From NCBI RefSeq assembly GCF_027580225.2, contig NC_073342.2, forward strand, positions 15,449,001-15,513,000: a stretch of 64,000 nt of DNA, read 5' to 3'. This document shows, piece by piece, positions 1-14,249 of the stretch; position 1 is the first letter of the stretch; each line of letters opens with the position of its first letter. This DNA comes from Misgurnus anguillicaudatus. Taxonomy: Eukaryota > Chordata > Actinopteri > Cypriniformes > Cobitidae. The position numbers were made by a program, and so were the translations under genes. The notes under the pieces are model-generated. The model searched no databases. It was not told the DNA's origin and worked only from the letters and a program-made list of their open reading frames with translations.

Positions 1-60
1 TCTTTACAGCAACACTGATCTCCTATGTTGGAAAAGCCAAGCTTAATGTTACATATTTTT

Positions 61-750
61 TTAAAGGGGCATTCACAAGACTTTTGTAAGATGTCAAATA
101 AATCTTTGGTGTCCCCAGAGTACATATGAAATTCTAGCTTAAAATACCCCAAATTTATTATAGCATGTTAAAGGCACACAAGGCAAGTCTGAGTATTATT
201 TCTCTACTAGCTCCCCCTAGTGTCTGGGAGTAAATGCTTTCTATATCTGAGACTTTACGAGACTGAATCAGGTCGGATACAGCGAACTTGAAAGTGGGGT
301 ATTCTTCCTAAAGACGGTAGGGGTGGGCGAGAGAGTCTTCATTCGTCATGTAATGAGTCATTTAACCATATACCGACTTACGAAGATGATTTATTAACAT
401 AAAAATGCTCCCTTGTGTCCCTTTAAAATTGACACTTTTATAGGTGTCAGCAAAAATTTTCCTTTTTTGGGTGTGTCCTTTTAAATGCAAATGAGCTGAT
501 CTCTGCAATAAATGGTAGTGCCGTGGTTGGATAATGCAGATTAAGGGTCATTATTATCCCCTTCTGACATCACAAGGGGAGCCAAATTTCAATGACCTAT
601 TTTCTTACATGCTTGCAGAGAATGGTTTACCAAAACTAAGTTACTGGTTTGATCTTTCTCACATTTTCTAGGTTGATAGAAGCACTGGGGGCACAATTAT
701 AGCACTTAAACATGGAAATCATAAAATATTTTATGATATATCCCCTTTAA
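61..750. mobile_element. TTAA-flanked MITE, TTAAAGGGG family, copy 1
   Basis: The left end is ttaaaggggcattcacaaga and the right end, at 741-750, is tcccctttaa, its inverted complement. Inner blocks (atagaagcactggggnc, atgcaaatgagctgat, tgacatcacaaggggag) recur in the copies at 18158-18565, 29866-31175 and 59299-59415. There is no coding capacity. The TTAA at each end is either the target site or part of the inverted repeat. Confidence 0.75.
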
Positions 751-804
751 ACATGATATACACATCTCAAGGAAACTGTTCGTGATTGTTTTATTAATAA
801 AATA

Positions 805-1000
805 CACTTTCAGGAAGAAAAAAAAACGGTAAAAAATAGTTCCTACCTGTCACTTCCAAAGTACACCTTGGCACCTAAAGGGTTCATTTTACCACCTCAG
901 AGATGCATACTGATACTAAAGAGTGCATTTTAGTACCTCATATGTGCATATTTGTACCAAATCTATACAAATTTCGACCTAAATGGTACATATTGTGATC
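805..1000. mobile_element. GGTACnnn-rich MITE, degraded copy
   Basis: It starts TA-CACTTTCAG and contains repeated motifs of the type tagtacct, ttgtacc and ggtacat. The copy at 38602-38753 has the same tokens (ggtaccgccccagtg, gtacctttat, ending gagagt). The right boundary is a guess. Confidence 0.4.
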
Positions 1001-1010
1001 CTATTTATAA

Positions 1011-2569
1011 CGTACCACCCCATGAAACAGCTTGGTCCCTTTATTTTACTTTTTTTCTGAAAATAAGCAGAATTTAAAGCTGCACAAATTTTCTTGTAAA
1101 TAATTATCATAACACAACTCATACATTTTATATTCTCTTCCTGCATGTGGATAAACATGCTTAGAATATGAATAAAAAAAAACAATGCTTAACTTTGACT
1201 CTGTTCGAATTGAACAGTACCAGTCGGGTCAGGTCGGATCACCGGGTCTTGTTTACCCACCAGGTTCAGTCTTGTTAACTTAATGACCATGCGGACCTCT
1301 GTTCACCTCCCACCTGTATGTGTGCATTTGTTCTGTTGGCATTTGAGCTACACAGCCTTAGCTGGAGTCAATCACGTCAATGTTGGCTTCCACTTGCTCA
1401 TATCTCTCGAAACAATGAGCTGTCTGGCCTGGCAAGCCCCAGATGGTGGACATGTGGATCAGGGAGAATAAAGTCTTCCAATGTCTCTGAATTGAGACTG
1501 GTGGAGCCGTCCACTGTCACAGCTGGCTTGGGCAGGAAACTCAGAAGACGAACGTCTACATAGCATCCTCTCGCCACGCTATCTCTGCTAGCAGACTTAA
1601 GGGGTATTGTGAGACCTATCCAAGCTCCTCCCTTGGAGACACTAGGCTAAAAGCATTGCATTTGAATCTGATGGATGGATATGAGGAGATACTAAATTAA
1701 AAGGTGAGGTTTGAGGTTAAATAACCACATCTTCATCAAACATGCTTTGGTTCACACAAAACATTTTCCCTTTAGAAGGCTGCAGGGTTTTTTTTGGTCA
1801 TGTTCACACTGTAGACGCTGCAATCATGGTGGCAGGAGATGAGATGCATTTAATTAGGATTTAATGAAATGACAAAGAGGATATACAGTAAGTCTGTTGC
1901 AGGGAACCATGCAAGGCCCATCAGGTGTCTGATGGGCCTGTGACACACAAAGCACAGCCAATCATAAACAAGGACACAAATCACTGCAGCTCTGAAGGAC
2001 CGGTTACACTTGGGGGTCTTTTACAGAATGATCTCAGCATCGCCTACTGAAAAATGATTAAGGAAATAATTGCAGATGATTTAAACAGGACCACACGGCA
2101 TAAAACAGGTCATGGCAAGCATCCGGAAATAAAGTAGCTATCAATTGGTAATTTTTGCTCACAGCCAACACTAAAAGTAACAAATACACCCGATGCAACC
2201 AGAATTGCACTAAAGAGGAACTGGCCTCAAATAAACGAGCTTGTTTAATGCGACCGGTAGACCTGCGATGTCAGAGGCAACCCGGTGGGATCATAATCAA
2301 GTGGTCCCAAGGACGACAGCACAGACACACCGTGTAAAAAATAATGAGGCGGAAGCTACTCTATCTCTTTCAGTAATGGTGCGAGAGAGTCTTTTTGCCA
2401 ACATTATAAAGATTGAAAGAGTAAAAACAAGGAGTGGACAAAAAATGGAATTAAAGAGGAAGGAACCAAATCGCTTTCTGTTTCCATGCATTTAAGCTGT
2501 TTCTTCTATCCGTAAAGGGGGCGGGCCACACCTACCTGTGTAACCAATCAGTGCACTCATGCTGTACGT
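1011..2569. other. Unassigned intronic sequence with one short hairpin
   Basis: No coding exon or known repeat was recognised. An 11-bp perfect stem (aggcccatcag / ctgatgggcct) with a 4-nt loop lies at 1914-1939. The frames at 1283-1563 and 2155-2495 lack codon structure I can relate to a protein and have no splice context. Confidence 0.4.
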
Positions 2570-2582
2570 TCGCTAACGATAT

Positions 2583-2824
2583 GTTCACACGGGACGTAAG
2601 CGTTAATGATTCCCATTCACTTTCAATGAGTGATGTCATGCATTGCCGAACTGAATTGTGGATTCGTTGACGCCGCATCACTGCCGTTGAACATTAGGAA
2701 AATGTTATACAAATAAGCCAGCCAATTAAGTTCATGGAAGACCGAAGCATGTGTAGCGGTCACTGTGATTGGCTGTTGACAAGCCTTTCGTCAAACATTA
2801 ACGTTTTCACCGCGTGTGAAGAAC
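2583..2824. mobile_element. MITE with TTCACACG ends, copy 1
   Basis: The left side has ttcacacggg then aacgc/gttaatg-like sequence; the right side has cattaacgtttt then cgcgtgtgaa, giving imperfect terminal inverted repeats. The blocks gttgccgaactgaattgtgga and aagaccgnagcatgt recur at 7820-8085, showing a shared family. Confidence 0.55.
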
Positions 2825-2839
2825 GTACCGTAAGGTTTC

Positions 2840-3500
2840 CAACTGCATTCACCTGTTACACAGCGTTCTATGCGCAGTCTGTGCGTTAAACACAAGCAGA
2901 TAACAAACAGGCTCAAGATTTTTGAGAATCACAGCAAACCAGGAAAGAAAAAGCCATCTCCTCTAAGCCAAATCACCTCTTTTACCCCAAAGAGGAGCTT
3001 TAAAGTGTGGGCTGATTTATGGCTCTTACGGACCATCTACCTGACCTCCCTTCTGTCAGCTTTTGATCTTTCTCACTCTCTTTCATGTGTTTCCTAAGAC
3101 CGAAGTCACTAAAAGCATAAAAATCAAACACGCACTTACTGAAAGATGCAGACTGTGTGCACGAGGTTGGCGTAAGTGGTATAATCTTGATTGAATGATC
3201 CGATCTGCAGACAGCACAACAGGACCCCACTTACAGGCTGTGTTCTATTCTAGTGTTACACAATCGCTGGTAATTACTTAAACAAGTCGTATTATAGGCA
3301 TGAGAATGGTCCTCAAGACTGCTATTTTATGCACAATAACGATAGATTATAACTCTTTGTGTTCTCCTACCGCTGTCTGCCAAAAGGGCACTACGCAAGC
3401 AGCAATAAATAGTTTTATGGCTTTTAGGAGTGGTTCATTATTTGGTGATGCTTTAAATGTTTTCACATCATTCTTCTCGGTATTTAGTCGAAAGGCTTGT
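2840..3500. other. Unassigned intronic sequence
   Basis: No repeat or exon was recognised. The two short frames here (2870-3097 and 3300-3620) run into the MITE at 3510 or show no protein similarity that I recognise. Confidence 0.35.
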
Positions 3501-3509
3501 GTTTTAGAG

Positions 3510-3676
3510 CAATGTTTCTCAACTCCAGTCCTTGTGACCCCCCTCCCAAAATGTCAATCGTTGTGTGAAATCCCAGTCGAGGAGTTGAGCAAGTTTTTTA
3601 TGGAAGAGTTTTCTAAATAGAGGGACAAAAAAGTTTTATAAGGAGGGTCACAAGGGTTGCAAGTTGAGAAACACTG
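3510..3676. mobile_element. hAT-type MITE, CAATGTTTCTCAACTC ends
   Basis: The left end caatgtttctcaactccagt and the right end gttgagaaacactg form inverted repeats, and gacccccctcc pairs with ggagggtc inside them. This is the widespread CAGTG-TTCTCAA hAT end type. No clear 8-bp target duplication is preserved, so the copy is probably old. Confidence 0.65.
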
Positions 3677-3746
3677 TAACCAATGCTGTACTATTTAAGT
3701 TTGGACATTTGAGATGGAAATGAGCCACCAGCTTATACAGAAGATG

Positions 3747-4327
3747 CACTGTAAAAAAGTGTGTTCAACTTAAAAAGTTATACTGTAAAAAAAATATTCA
3801 ACATAATTTCTTAAGTTAATGTAACATAAAAATATAAGTTAAACCATTTCAACTTGTTTTTACAGGTCACGTCAACTTATCACAGGTTAAAACTTTAAAT
3901 AGTATGTTGAATTACTTTTGAAAAAAAGTTGTTTTAACTTCATCCTGCATGTTTTTTACAGTGTACCTTGTTGTCTTAAAATGTTAAGTTAATTCAACTT
4001 AAAAATATTAGTTGAAACAACCACGTTTACACAACTTTAACTAATATTAGTAAACTAATATCTTTAAGTTAAATTAACTCAACATTTTAAGGCAACCAGG
4101 TAACTTACTTTTTAAGTTAAGCAAACAAATAATCTTAAATGTAATCATTATGTGACAAGCGATGAGTTGTTATAACTTATAAAATATAGTTAAAAAGTCA
4201 ACTTTATTTTATAAGTTTTAACAACTCATCTGCAGTTATAACAACTCCTCTCTAGTCAAGATAAATAATAAGTTAAAAGTAAGTTGAAATGACAAAAAAT
4301 TAAGACCGCAAAGAATTTTTTCCAGTG
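3747..4327. mobile_element. Composite TTAAGTTGAA / CACTGTAAAAAA MITE
   Basis: The ends cactgtaaaaaa and ttttttccagtg are inverted. The interior is made of repeats of aagttna / tnaactt words, including a second unit with ACTGTAAAAA ends (about 3783-3964) and an imperfect palindrome of about 140 bp around 3966-4107 (ttaaaatgttaagtt against aactcaacattttaa). It is probably two related elements, one nested in or next to the other. Confidence 0.6.
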
Positions 4328-4381
4328 AAGGAATAGTATCATAAAAATATATGTTGATATGACAAAATGCTGCGTATTTTT

Positions 4382-4854
4382 CAGTGGCGGCTCGTGACTG
4401 CTCTTCCGAGGGGTGCAAATTCAAAATAAGTGTTTGGAGTATCCTGTGTGTTGCTCATGTTTTCAAAATATGGGTTTGTTGCGTCATGTGAACCATGTGC
4501 ATCACGTGTTTTGTCAAAATAAGTGCCTGCTGCACACGCGTCAAAAACGTTTATGATAAAAGAGACGCTCATGTTCACAAAATACACATAAGACACTCCT
4601 TTAACAGTAAACTCTTATTACACATGAGGTTATGCGAGTATCTGGCAAACGCAACCGTCTCTTTTATCATAAACCCTTTAGACGTGTCTGCAGCAGGCAC
4701 TTATTTTGGCAAAACACGTAACGCTCATAAGATCACTCAACGCGCAGAACCCATATATTGAAATGACGAACCACACACATGACGGGTTACATACATGTTG
4801 TGACGAACTTCGCATCGTGCGCCCTCGAAAAAAAGAAGTCACTGGCTGCCACTG
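4382..4854. mobile_element. hAT-type MITE, CAGTGGCGGCTCGTGAC ends, 473 bp
   Basis: The left end cagtggcggctcgtgac is the near complement of gtcactggctgccactg at the right. The flanks gtattttt (4374-4381) and gtatttta (4855-4862) match at 7 of 8 bases, as expected for a hAT target duplication. Inside is a long imperfect inverted repeat (cacgtgttttg / caaaacacgt, ttatgataaaagagacg / cgtctcttttatcataa). The short frames on both strands are the two arms of that palindrome. Confidence 0.8.
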
Positions 4855-4859
4855 GTATT

Positions 4860-6880
4860 TTACTTTATTAAATTCTGCCAATTATCTTTATTTGTACTGA
4901 CAAGTAGGCGGCATGCCACCATTTCTTTCCAGATGTGTTTACATTCAAACACCTAGGATATCATTAGTGTGACTAAATTATGAGCGAATTTTCATTTTCC
5001 CCTGAACTATTCTATATATCGTTAGTTTATTATTTAGAATTGTATACTGCTATTTCACATACCTCTTAACAATGTAGGCAATATAATACGCAGTAAGCCA
5101 AGAAATAAGAATTGTAAGCCCTTGTGTAACTTAAACCATGTATACGTACTCGTCATGCTAAGTTTAAAATTGCAGCGATTGGCATCAGCATTCGTTGTAC
5201 AGATGGCACAGACTATAAACTACAATTTCCAGGTTGGGATTATTCACGAAGCCATGGGAAGGTCACACGTTTGGCCTGAGGATCCATTCACGCGTGTGTT
5301 CCCGTGAGACATGATTCCGTCTGACATATGTTATCCAGGCAGGTGGCTTCAACTAGGGTGAAAAAAGAAGCGTCGCTTCCATGACCCCTCTTCAATCTCA
5401 CACCCTAGATTGACTGAGCGTAGCACGACACGTCTGCGTAAATCACCGCACCAGTCCGGGACCGAGCGCGCTGTCGAGCAAATTGGTTGTAAAGGAACCT
5501 CACGAGCCAGTCATGCCCACGCTTATACATCTGACACTGACATGAAGGTTGAGTCTAGACTCTTTCTTGTGAAGGTTAAAAGCTGGTCGCAGATGGAGCT
5601 GAGGGGTCCTTCACACCCTCATCAGCATGGTGCTTTTTGTCTAAGAGATGATTCTCGAAATGAAGTCCTATTAGCATCCATTACGCGTCACAGGTTGTGC
5701 TCATCTCATTTGCCTGTTGTGTGAGAGTATGAAATCGCTTTCCGTCGTCATAACCCTCATTATGGAAACACATTTACACCTTTAGTTTCTATAGTCACTT
5801 GACATTTATGAATGATCTGTCACAACAAAACGGATATGTGTAAAAATAACTATTTTCAGCCTATAGCCCGCCTACGCTTTTAAAACCAGAAATAGTTCAA
5901 AGCGTGATTTAATGTCATTAAATAGGTAGGCTGGTTTACATACAAGAAGCGAAAAGCATTCACAACATCACTTGCAGAGCGAAAAAATGTCCTCATGCAT
6001 ATTAACTTGTGCTCTTCATTAAATTGTGACTTGCTTAACTCTCCGAACATGAGGAATTTTAATGGCTGTAATACTTCTGATGACATGAAGCAGTAACACT
6101 GCCAAGTGGCCCCCATGGCTTTTTGTAGATGCTTTACGACCGTGACTGGGGCAACAGGCTGGAGGTAAAACAGCAGCCATGCTGTCTTGATGGCCTGGGC
6201 ACGCATTTGAGGAAGCACGGGCCATCTTGCACTGTTTTCGAGCCGAGATATCCTGGGTAGAAAGCACAGATGGTACCTTGAAACTGGCATGTGTGATGAC
6301 TCGATGGCCCAGCGCCAACAACAACATAGGGAAAATCTATTCGTAGCACACCTCCACTATCACTGACGGGGTGCTGCCAGGTTTGGTCCTGGCCTCCGCT
6401 CCTTCAAATAGAAGTATAACCTAGATTACCCACCTGAATACAATGTTGAAATAAAATCGCAATGTTGGTCAATAGCTTATGGTGTTTTGGATGCTTACTT
6501 GCCTTAAAAAAACATGTTGTGTGACATTTAAAAGTCAGTATTCGTATTAAGTTACTGAATTTGTCATGAATTTGAAATGAGGCCGAAAACAGGATGCAGA
6601 ATTGCAATTCAAAAGCTGAATTGAACGAAGTCCAATGTCGCAAAAAAATCATTTAACTGCTGTAAATTTCAACTAGAAATGATTTTTGTTAACAAAGATT
6701 TGGTTGCTACAATACTTCTGTTTTAATCATCGGTGTTGTTTCGATTAGGCCAGTTGGTTGGTGTTTGAAAATGTGAAACTCTTGTGTTCGGTGCTGAGCA
6801 TGGAAAAAATGCAGAGCATTGGAAACAATAAAAACCATACCCCGATCCCAGAAAAAAAGCTCCTGGACCAATCCAAATTC
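4860..6880. other. Unassigned intronic sequence
   Basis: No exon, RNA gene or recognised repeat. Frames at 5410-5724 and 5880-6349 overlap on both strands without any recognisable protein or splice sites, so I treat them as chance. Confidence 0.35.
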
Positions 6881-6889
6881 AAGGCAAGG

Positions 6890-7346
6890 TATAGTCACGA
6901 AATATGTATTTTATTTATTTATGTTAATGGACACGATTTACCTCTTTTTTTGTGTCATTGAGAACAAATGTCTTTTTTTGTCACTCAGCATGAATTTCTA
7001 TACAGTATATTGTTTTCCATGTCCTTGAGCACGACTTTATTTTCATGTCATTTTATGTATTGGTTTCTCAATTTATTTTATCACTGTCGTTTGGGGTTAA
7101 ACCGAATTTCTGTTACATTTCAGGCATCCTAACCCCAACCCCAAGCAACGATGGTTTAAAAAAAGAAAAAATTAGAAACCAACAAATTAAATTAAACAAA
7201 AAATTAAAATCATTCTTGGGAAACAAAAACAATATTTAAAATTTCACGAAAGTGACACGAAAAAGACATTCACGCTCAATAATACGAAGAACAAGAAAAA
7301 TCATGTCCACGAACACGAAAAGAAAATCTAATATTTCGTGACTATA
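6890..7346. mobile_element. Palindromic MITE with TA flanks, TATAGTCACGAAAT ends
   Basis: The left end tatagtcacgaaat and the right end atttcgtgactata are exact complements. Both arms carry imperfect copies of the same sequence (ggacacgatt / aatcatgtcc, aatgtcttttt / aaaaagacatt). TA at both ends suggests Tc1/mariner-type target use. There is no coding capacity. Confidence 0.75.
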
Positions 7347-7380
7347 TTTCGTTGCAGGGATGGGTGGACATAGGCCCTTA

Positions 7381-7779
7381 TGCAGGATTCACACCAGACG
7401 TGGTAGAGGCGACAAGCGCGAGTGATTTACATGTTAAGTCAATGTAAAGCGATTAGGCATCCGAATCCAAAGGCGCGGCACGAATGGCGCGGAACGTGAG
7501 GCGCGCGAATTGAGAGTTGTGACGGGAAACACGCAAGTTGAAAAGTCTACACTTTGGCGGATTTCCGTGCAGTGTTAACCAATCAGGACCTTGCTGTTGG
7601 AGTGACGTGATTACAGGAAGTGAGCGGAGTTTCAGCGTAGTTGCAGAAGCCCCTCCCATGATGCGAATTTCCGCGTGAATGATTCGAATGACTAGAATTT
7701 CACGAGCGAATGAAGCGAGTAAACTCAAATGTTCAAGCGTCCAACTACATGCGAAAAGCGCGTTTTTGGTGTGATTGCA
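7381..7779. mobile_element. MITE with TTCACACCAGACG ends, copy 1 (Harbinger-like)
   Basis: The left end is tgcaggattcacaccagacg and the right end tttttggtgtgattgca. Internal blocks include ccaatcaggaccttgctg, gaagcccctcccatgatgcg and gttcaagcgtccaactacatg. The same blocks occur in the opposite internal orientation at 14821-15132, and related ones at 63270-63897. The superfamily call is tentative. Confidence 0.65.
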
Positions 7780-7819
7780 CTATTACAGTCAACCAGAGCC
7801 TTTGGGATACACTAACAGT

Positions 7820-8085
7820 ACATTCACACGGGTCATAAGTGTTAACACTTTTAATTTGCTTTTAATGGGTTACGTCCTGCGTTGCCGAACTGAATTGTGG
7901 ATCCATCAAAGTCATGTCACTGCCGTTGCTCGCGGCAGAAGTTAAACTTTTCTCAACTTTTCAAGTGCCAACGCCTGCTCCGACCAATCAGATCGCCTTA
8001 TGCAAATAACTTATTGCGAGCCAGCCAACTACATTTATGCAAGACCGGAGCATGTTTAACCATTCACTTGAACACTTAAACATTG
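7820..8085. mobile_element. MITE with TTCACACG ends, copy 2, degraded
   Basis: It shares attcacacggg, gttgccgaactgaattgtgga, cactgccgttg and caagaccggagcatgt with 2583-2824. The right terminal repeat is not convincing. Confidence 0.5.
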
Positions 8086-8089
8086 AAGG

Positions 8090-9990
8090 TCAAAGCTTTT
8101 ACAGCTCTCCTCAGCGCTAGCAACCAATATAGAATGTCTACTTTAAAGTAATGACTTATTAGCGGGCCTAACTAGGACAAGAGTCACTTCAAACTGGTGA
8201 AGAGAGCTTCTCAGACTCGCACTGCTAGTTATCTTCTCCGTACAGCGTACTCTAATGAACTGTTAGATGGTGGCTTCCCTCCAAGCTTGTAGTTCGGGCA
8301 GCATTTGACAGAACCCAGAGTGACGCCGAACACAAAGCACGCCCTGACCTAATACTCTTCTGTGTTTTCTTTTTTTTAAACCAAAACATGTTTCGAAAGA
8401 TAAGCCTCCTTAACCACAGCGGATTCTGCACGCTTTTTGTCTGTGTGAAAACGGATTAGATGCGGAAACCAGAGCAAAAGCGAGCGCCAGAAAAGACACA
8501 AAAACTAAAGAAAAGCAACTCGGATATTTAAGCTACAGTAAACGGTGCCACTATCCTGACCAATGGACTGCAAAAAGGCAAGAGGGGGTCAAAGTTCTCT
8601 ACTTTTTAATAAAAGCATTGTAGCCCTTTTATCAACTTCCTGTGGGTTTTAATTAGATCATTAGCAGATTTAATTATAGCACAGGCATATTAGAGGTGCA
8701 CCTGGCAAACTTGGTCCATCATCAAAATACAGAGATTTGCTTTCCAAGTGCTGCGTTGCCCTTATGGGAATGTAGAATTATAATGAAGTATTATATTCAC
8801 ACCCTGGTAGGAGATAATATTTTCCTTAGAGAATAAACCAGCAGGGATGCTGATCTTGGATCTGAATGTCCCACTTGGCTCAGCTAGCTATGGCTGGTAT
8901 AAACTTCTAAATCTTTATTCCTTCATATTTGGCCTTTTATGCAAAAAGAGAAGAACAAGGGCCAGATTCAAACATTCAATGGCCACATGAGCACCAGCAT
9001 GATGCCTCAAAGCATGCTGACCACTACACGACAGCACTTTTGTACATCAGGCGTCTTTTCAGGCAGCTCTGAAATTCTGATCAGCGTAACAGCGAAACTA
9101 TTAAAAACGTTTTTGTCATAAACTATTAAAAACTGTCGTAGTCTATTTACCAAATGAATACGCAGGGTTTACAATGATGCTGCAAATGGGGCAGAGGTGT
9201 ATTTGTCTTTCCGGCCCGGCACCGAACAAACACGGATTGTGCATACTGAACGTGGCAGACTCGGAGGAGCAAACAAGCTCACACAAACAGTGATGTGTAC
9301 ACAGAGCTGTCAGTTCTTCTGACACGAGACTATGTTTGTATGTATATGCATCTCTCTCTCTCTCTCTTTTATGACTCCCAATTCTCACTCTACCCTTTCT
9401 CTTTTCCACCATCGTCATTTCTTTGCATCATTATTTCACTCCTCACTGTGAAGCAGTAAACCATCTCCCATACCGTTGCTGTTTTTTCACTGTGCCTCGT
9501 GCTTACCGACAGCTTATACGGATGTCAGAAAAAGGGGGCTGTAAAAATAAAACCATGCTGCCATCCCTCAGGATTGGTTTAGCGGGAGGTAACAGCTCAG
9601 CGGCCAGCGCGGGGTTCTGCAACAGTGGTATTGATCCGAATAGTGTCAGCAGGGTTGGCGTGGCCTCCCAGGGGAGAGCACAGGCTGTGCCCGGCTCATC
9701 TGAGCATCGCAGCCCATTAGCCCAGCTGATACTAGGAGCCGCTTTTATTGAAAAAGAATGTAAGAGGTCAGTGGCTTTATGATGGTGTTTCAATATGGGA
9801 GTTTTTGTTCCGCGAAAGACTATATCTAGTGACCAGTGTTTGTGTGTAGAGTGTTTGTAGGATAGGACTTGAACCACCAATCAGAATTAATGTTTAAATA
9901 TAATAGTTTGAACCAATTATATTAGAATGTGGGCGGGGCTCCATAGCACGACCAATCAAAAAAATATATATTTTCAAGCAATCGACAAAG
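8090..9990. other. Apparently unique intronic sequence
   Basis: No known repeat was recognised apart from a short (TC)n tract at 9351-9368. The segment 8600-8720 contains several TAATTA-type homeodomain core sites. The segment 9540-9790 is relatively GC-rich and open on both strands. These are candidates for conserved regulatory sequence, not genes. Confidence 0.35.
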
Positions 9991-10098
9991 GGCAAAATGT
10001 CTCAGTGTTTGTGGCAGCTGTGTCAGATTACACTTAGTCTCAGAGTTCCAAAAAAACCCGACCTACTAACCTACAGTATTTATAGTACATATATAGCA

Positions 10099-11222
<1,124 letters not shown>

Positions 11223-11334
11223 TTATTCACATTCACATTTTTACACATACATATATTCATATAAACTTAAGATGAGCATGCATGTGAACTGGTCCCCAAA
11301 GAAGCTATCTAAAGCTTATAATAGGGGGCTTATA

Positions 11335-11363
11335 ATCTATCTGTCTGTCTGTCTGTCTGTATT
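11335..11363 (+). repeat. Short (CTGT)n tract
   Basis: A small satellite of the same motif as the main array, separated from it by about 110 bp of ordinary sequence. Confidence 0.85.
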
Positions 11364-11369
11364 TATTTA

Positions 11370-12090
11370 TTGGGATGTGTTTCTTGAAAGTGATTTTTTT
11401 TATTTGGGAATATTATTTATCCTTAAATATTCAGCTTTTTACCACTATTTATCAATAAAGACTGGCAAACTACCTCACAATATGATACACATTGCCTTAC
11501 ATGTCATCGCAAGGGTTAGATGAACAACATTATCTAAACAAACCTTACTATCTTGGCTCATTAATATTAATTTGATGCCATAGTGTTTATTAGATCTCCA
11601 CAAGTCATTCACACGTCAGATATAAGTAAATGAAAGTAAATTAGGGCAGATTTTTCCTTTCTGGAAGAACTATTCCTTTAAATCTACATTTCCCCTACCA
11701 TTAGACCTTGCTTGTCCCTCCAACATCCTCTCTCTCCCAACATTTCTTTCTAACATGTTAAAGAAGGACCATGGCAGAACCCTTGGCTATCAGGAAAAAA
11801 ACTCCTCTTTTGACACATCCTTGACAAAGAAGCCAATTAGCTGCCCCTCTCATGGTGCAGACCTGTTCTCGTGTATGCCAGAGACAGCTTTAATCCCACT
11901 GCACCAGGACATCTCCCCATAGAGAAATAAGGCGATGCCAAGGCCCAAGTTAGTGCTGTGAGGGAGAGAGATTCATCAGTGTGGAAGATGGAGAGAAGCG
12001 CGTGCGATATTTTCTTAACATTCTTCACAAGAATAGCATCTAAACAGAAAAAAACAGAACAACCAGTGATGAATTTCCAATATATTCCAG
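11370..12090. other. Unassigned intronic sequence
   Basis: No exon or recognised repeat between the two microsatellites. Confidence 0.35.
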
Positions 12091-12344
<254 letters not shown>

Positions 12345-12806
12345 AGGCTGGTTGAATCTTACTGTAGCGATGTATGTTAAATCTGATAAAAAATATGACT
12401 AATCGTTCGCTGAAGTCATCGCCAAATGGTCTCTTATTAAAAAAGTGATTCAAGTGAGATAAAAATAGCACTTACAATGCAATTAAAGTATTGTGACATG
12501 TCTATAATGTATGGCATTATAAAAATATTTATTTTTAATTATAAAATAAATGTATTTCTAATAAAAGTCTGATTAGATTGTAAAATGTAAGTGTGGTCAA
12601 AAGCATACACTACAGTGCTACTATTGGTTAATATTGGTTTTCAGTACGTTCACAGCTTTTATCACATCAGAAGGAAAAGAAAAAGTAATTTCAGAAGAAG
12701 AGTTATTGCTATTTCTATTAAAGATTATGAAAACATTTTTTTTTACTTTTTTTCCCTGGTACAACTACAGATGATTCATGCACATTTCTTTTTTTGCAGG
12801 GGAGGG

Positions 12807-12898
12807 GGGTCAAGGTTTGGCTGGTTAGATTTGTCAGTTATGGATGAAAACTCTGGTCAAGGTTTAGCTAGTTAGATTTGGCAGTTGCAGATGAAAAA
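12807..12898 (+). repeat. Tandem duplication, about 45 bp, two copies
   Basis: The phrase ggtcaaggttt-gct-gttagattt-cagtt-gatgaaaac occurs at 12807-12851 and again at about 12853-12898 with a few substitutions. Confidence 0.75.
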
Positions 12899-12899
12899 C

Positions 12900-14249
12900 A
12901 CTGTTATATAAACAATTTCTTTCAAAAGCATCAAAGAAAAAAGAACCACTGATGACTACACAAGCTTTCAATGCATTTAAAACCATCACTGTCACATACA
13001 TCCGTATTTAACTGCAGCTATATTCAATTATAAGTCTAAAGTGTGATGAAGCATTAGATATGCTCCAGTTTTACAACGTCAAAAATTTCAATTTCCCAAT
13101 GAAGAGGAACACATAAACGGCACGTCACGGCAGCTACTGTAAAAACTTACAGCGGGTTTCTAGCCACCCACAGCTCATCGCCTCTTCACCACACAAAACA
13201 CAACAGCTTGTTTCGTGGGAGTCGGGATGAAATCTGGCTGAAGGCCGCCTAGCAACCTTCCCACCTTCACCAGTGACGGATGAATGATCTCTGCACAAAC
13301 ATAGCATTTCATTTTACGTGTGCGCATTCGGTCTCACACAATAACAGTACTGACAGTGTATAAATCAGGTTCAGCCATATCCAGCCACATTAAACATCAT
13401 AATGTGTTGTGATCACTGGAACAGATGCCTCTGTGGGCAACCCACAAGGTTTTGGTGTCTCCAAAATGAACTTTGCGAACTTAAAGATGCAATATGTAAC
13501 TTTTCCTCTCTATCACCATCTCTGTTCAAAACACACAAATGCAAAAAATGTTATGTTGGTTGAAGTCAAACTGACATTATCTGCTAAATTAATTTGCATA
13601 TGTGTAAGTAAATCCAACAACTAGTGCTTCATTAAAAGCATATACGGTGTTAAGTATTAGTGTAAGAAAGAGAGCCAATTAGATTGGAAATTGCATTTTC
13701 TCTTGTATTTTAGAAAACTACATCACGAACCAGCTTGGAATTTATGTAGGTGTTATTGAAGGGGAACCAAATGAGTGTAAGAGACAGATAAGTGAAGGAA
13801 AGGACATTCAATTGTGAAGAATAATAGTCAGAGACACAAAGTAATAGCAAGAGGGAAAATGACAGGTGTAGTGATTGCAGAAGATACGAGATTTGAGAAC
13901 AGTGAGTACCGCACATATTTGAAAAAATATATAACTTTATGACCTCTACAGACAGCTGAACTGTGCCGCTCTGCTGCTCTAAGTCTTATGGGGACTGTCT
14001 ATCAAAAGTTTGTGATCTGGATTGCAATGCATCATGGGTCGTGATGAGTGATGATCTTGCTGTGATTCATGGGCTCATAATGGAAAGTAAAATGAGATGA
14101 ATAGACAATGTGAAATCTGGAAGGCTGAAATATCATGTAACTCATGTCTACAATCCAAAGAGGCATTGGTGGGAACGCTACAGTGGTTTCTGAATTGACT
14201 GAATTAACACTTTTCAATAAGGGTCTACTCATTTTTATTAGTTAATGCA
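12900..14249. other. Unassigned sequence with a repeat-end fragment near 13480
   Basis: A short segment at 13482-13535 (taaagatgcaatatgtaact, then ctctctatcaccatctctgttc) matches the left end of the MITE at 42277, so it is a truncated copy. Nothing else is recognised. Confidence 0.45.

Noticed and set aside
1283..1563. Small overlapping frames as exons
   Set aside because: No splice consensus at suitable positions and no similarity to known proteins.
9423..9880. Overlapping 119- and 125-codon frames on opposite strands
   Set aside because: Opposed open frames in a GC-richer patch are expected by chance; no domain seen.
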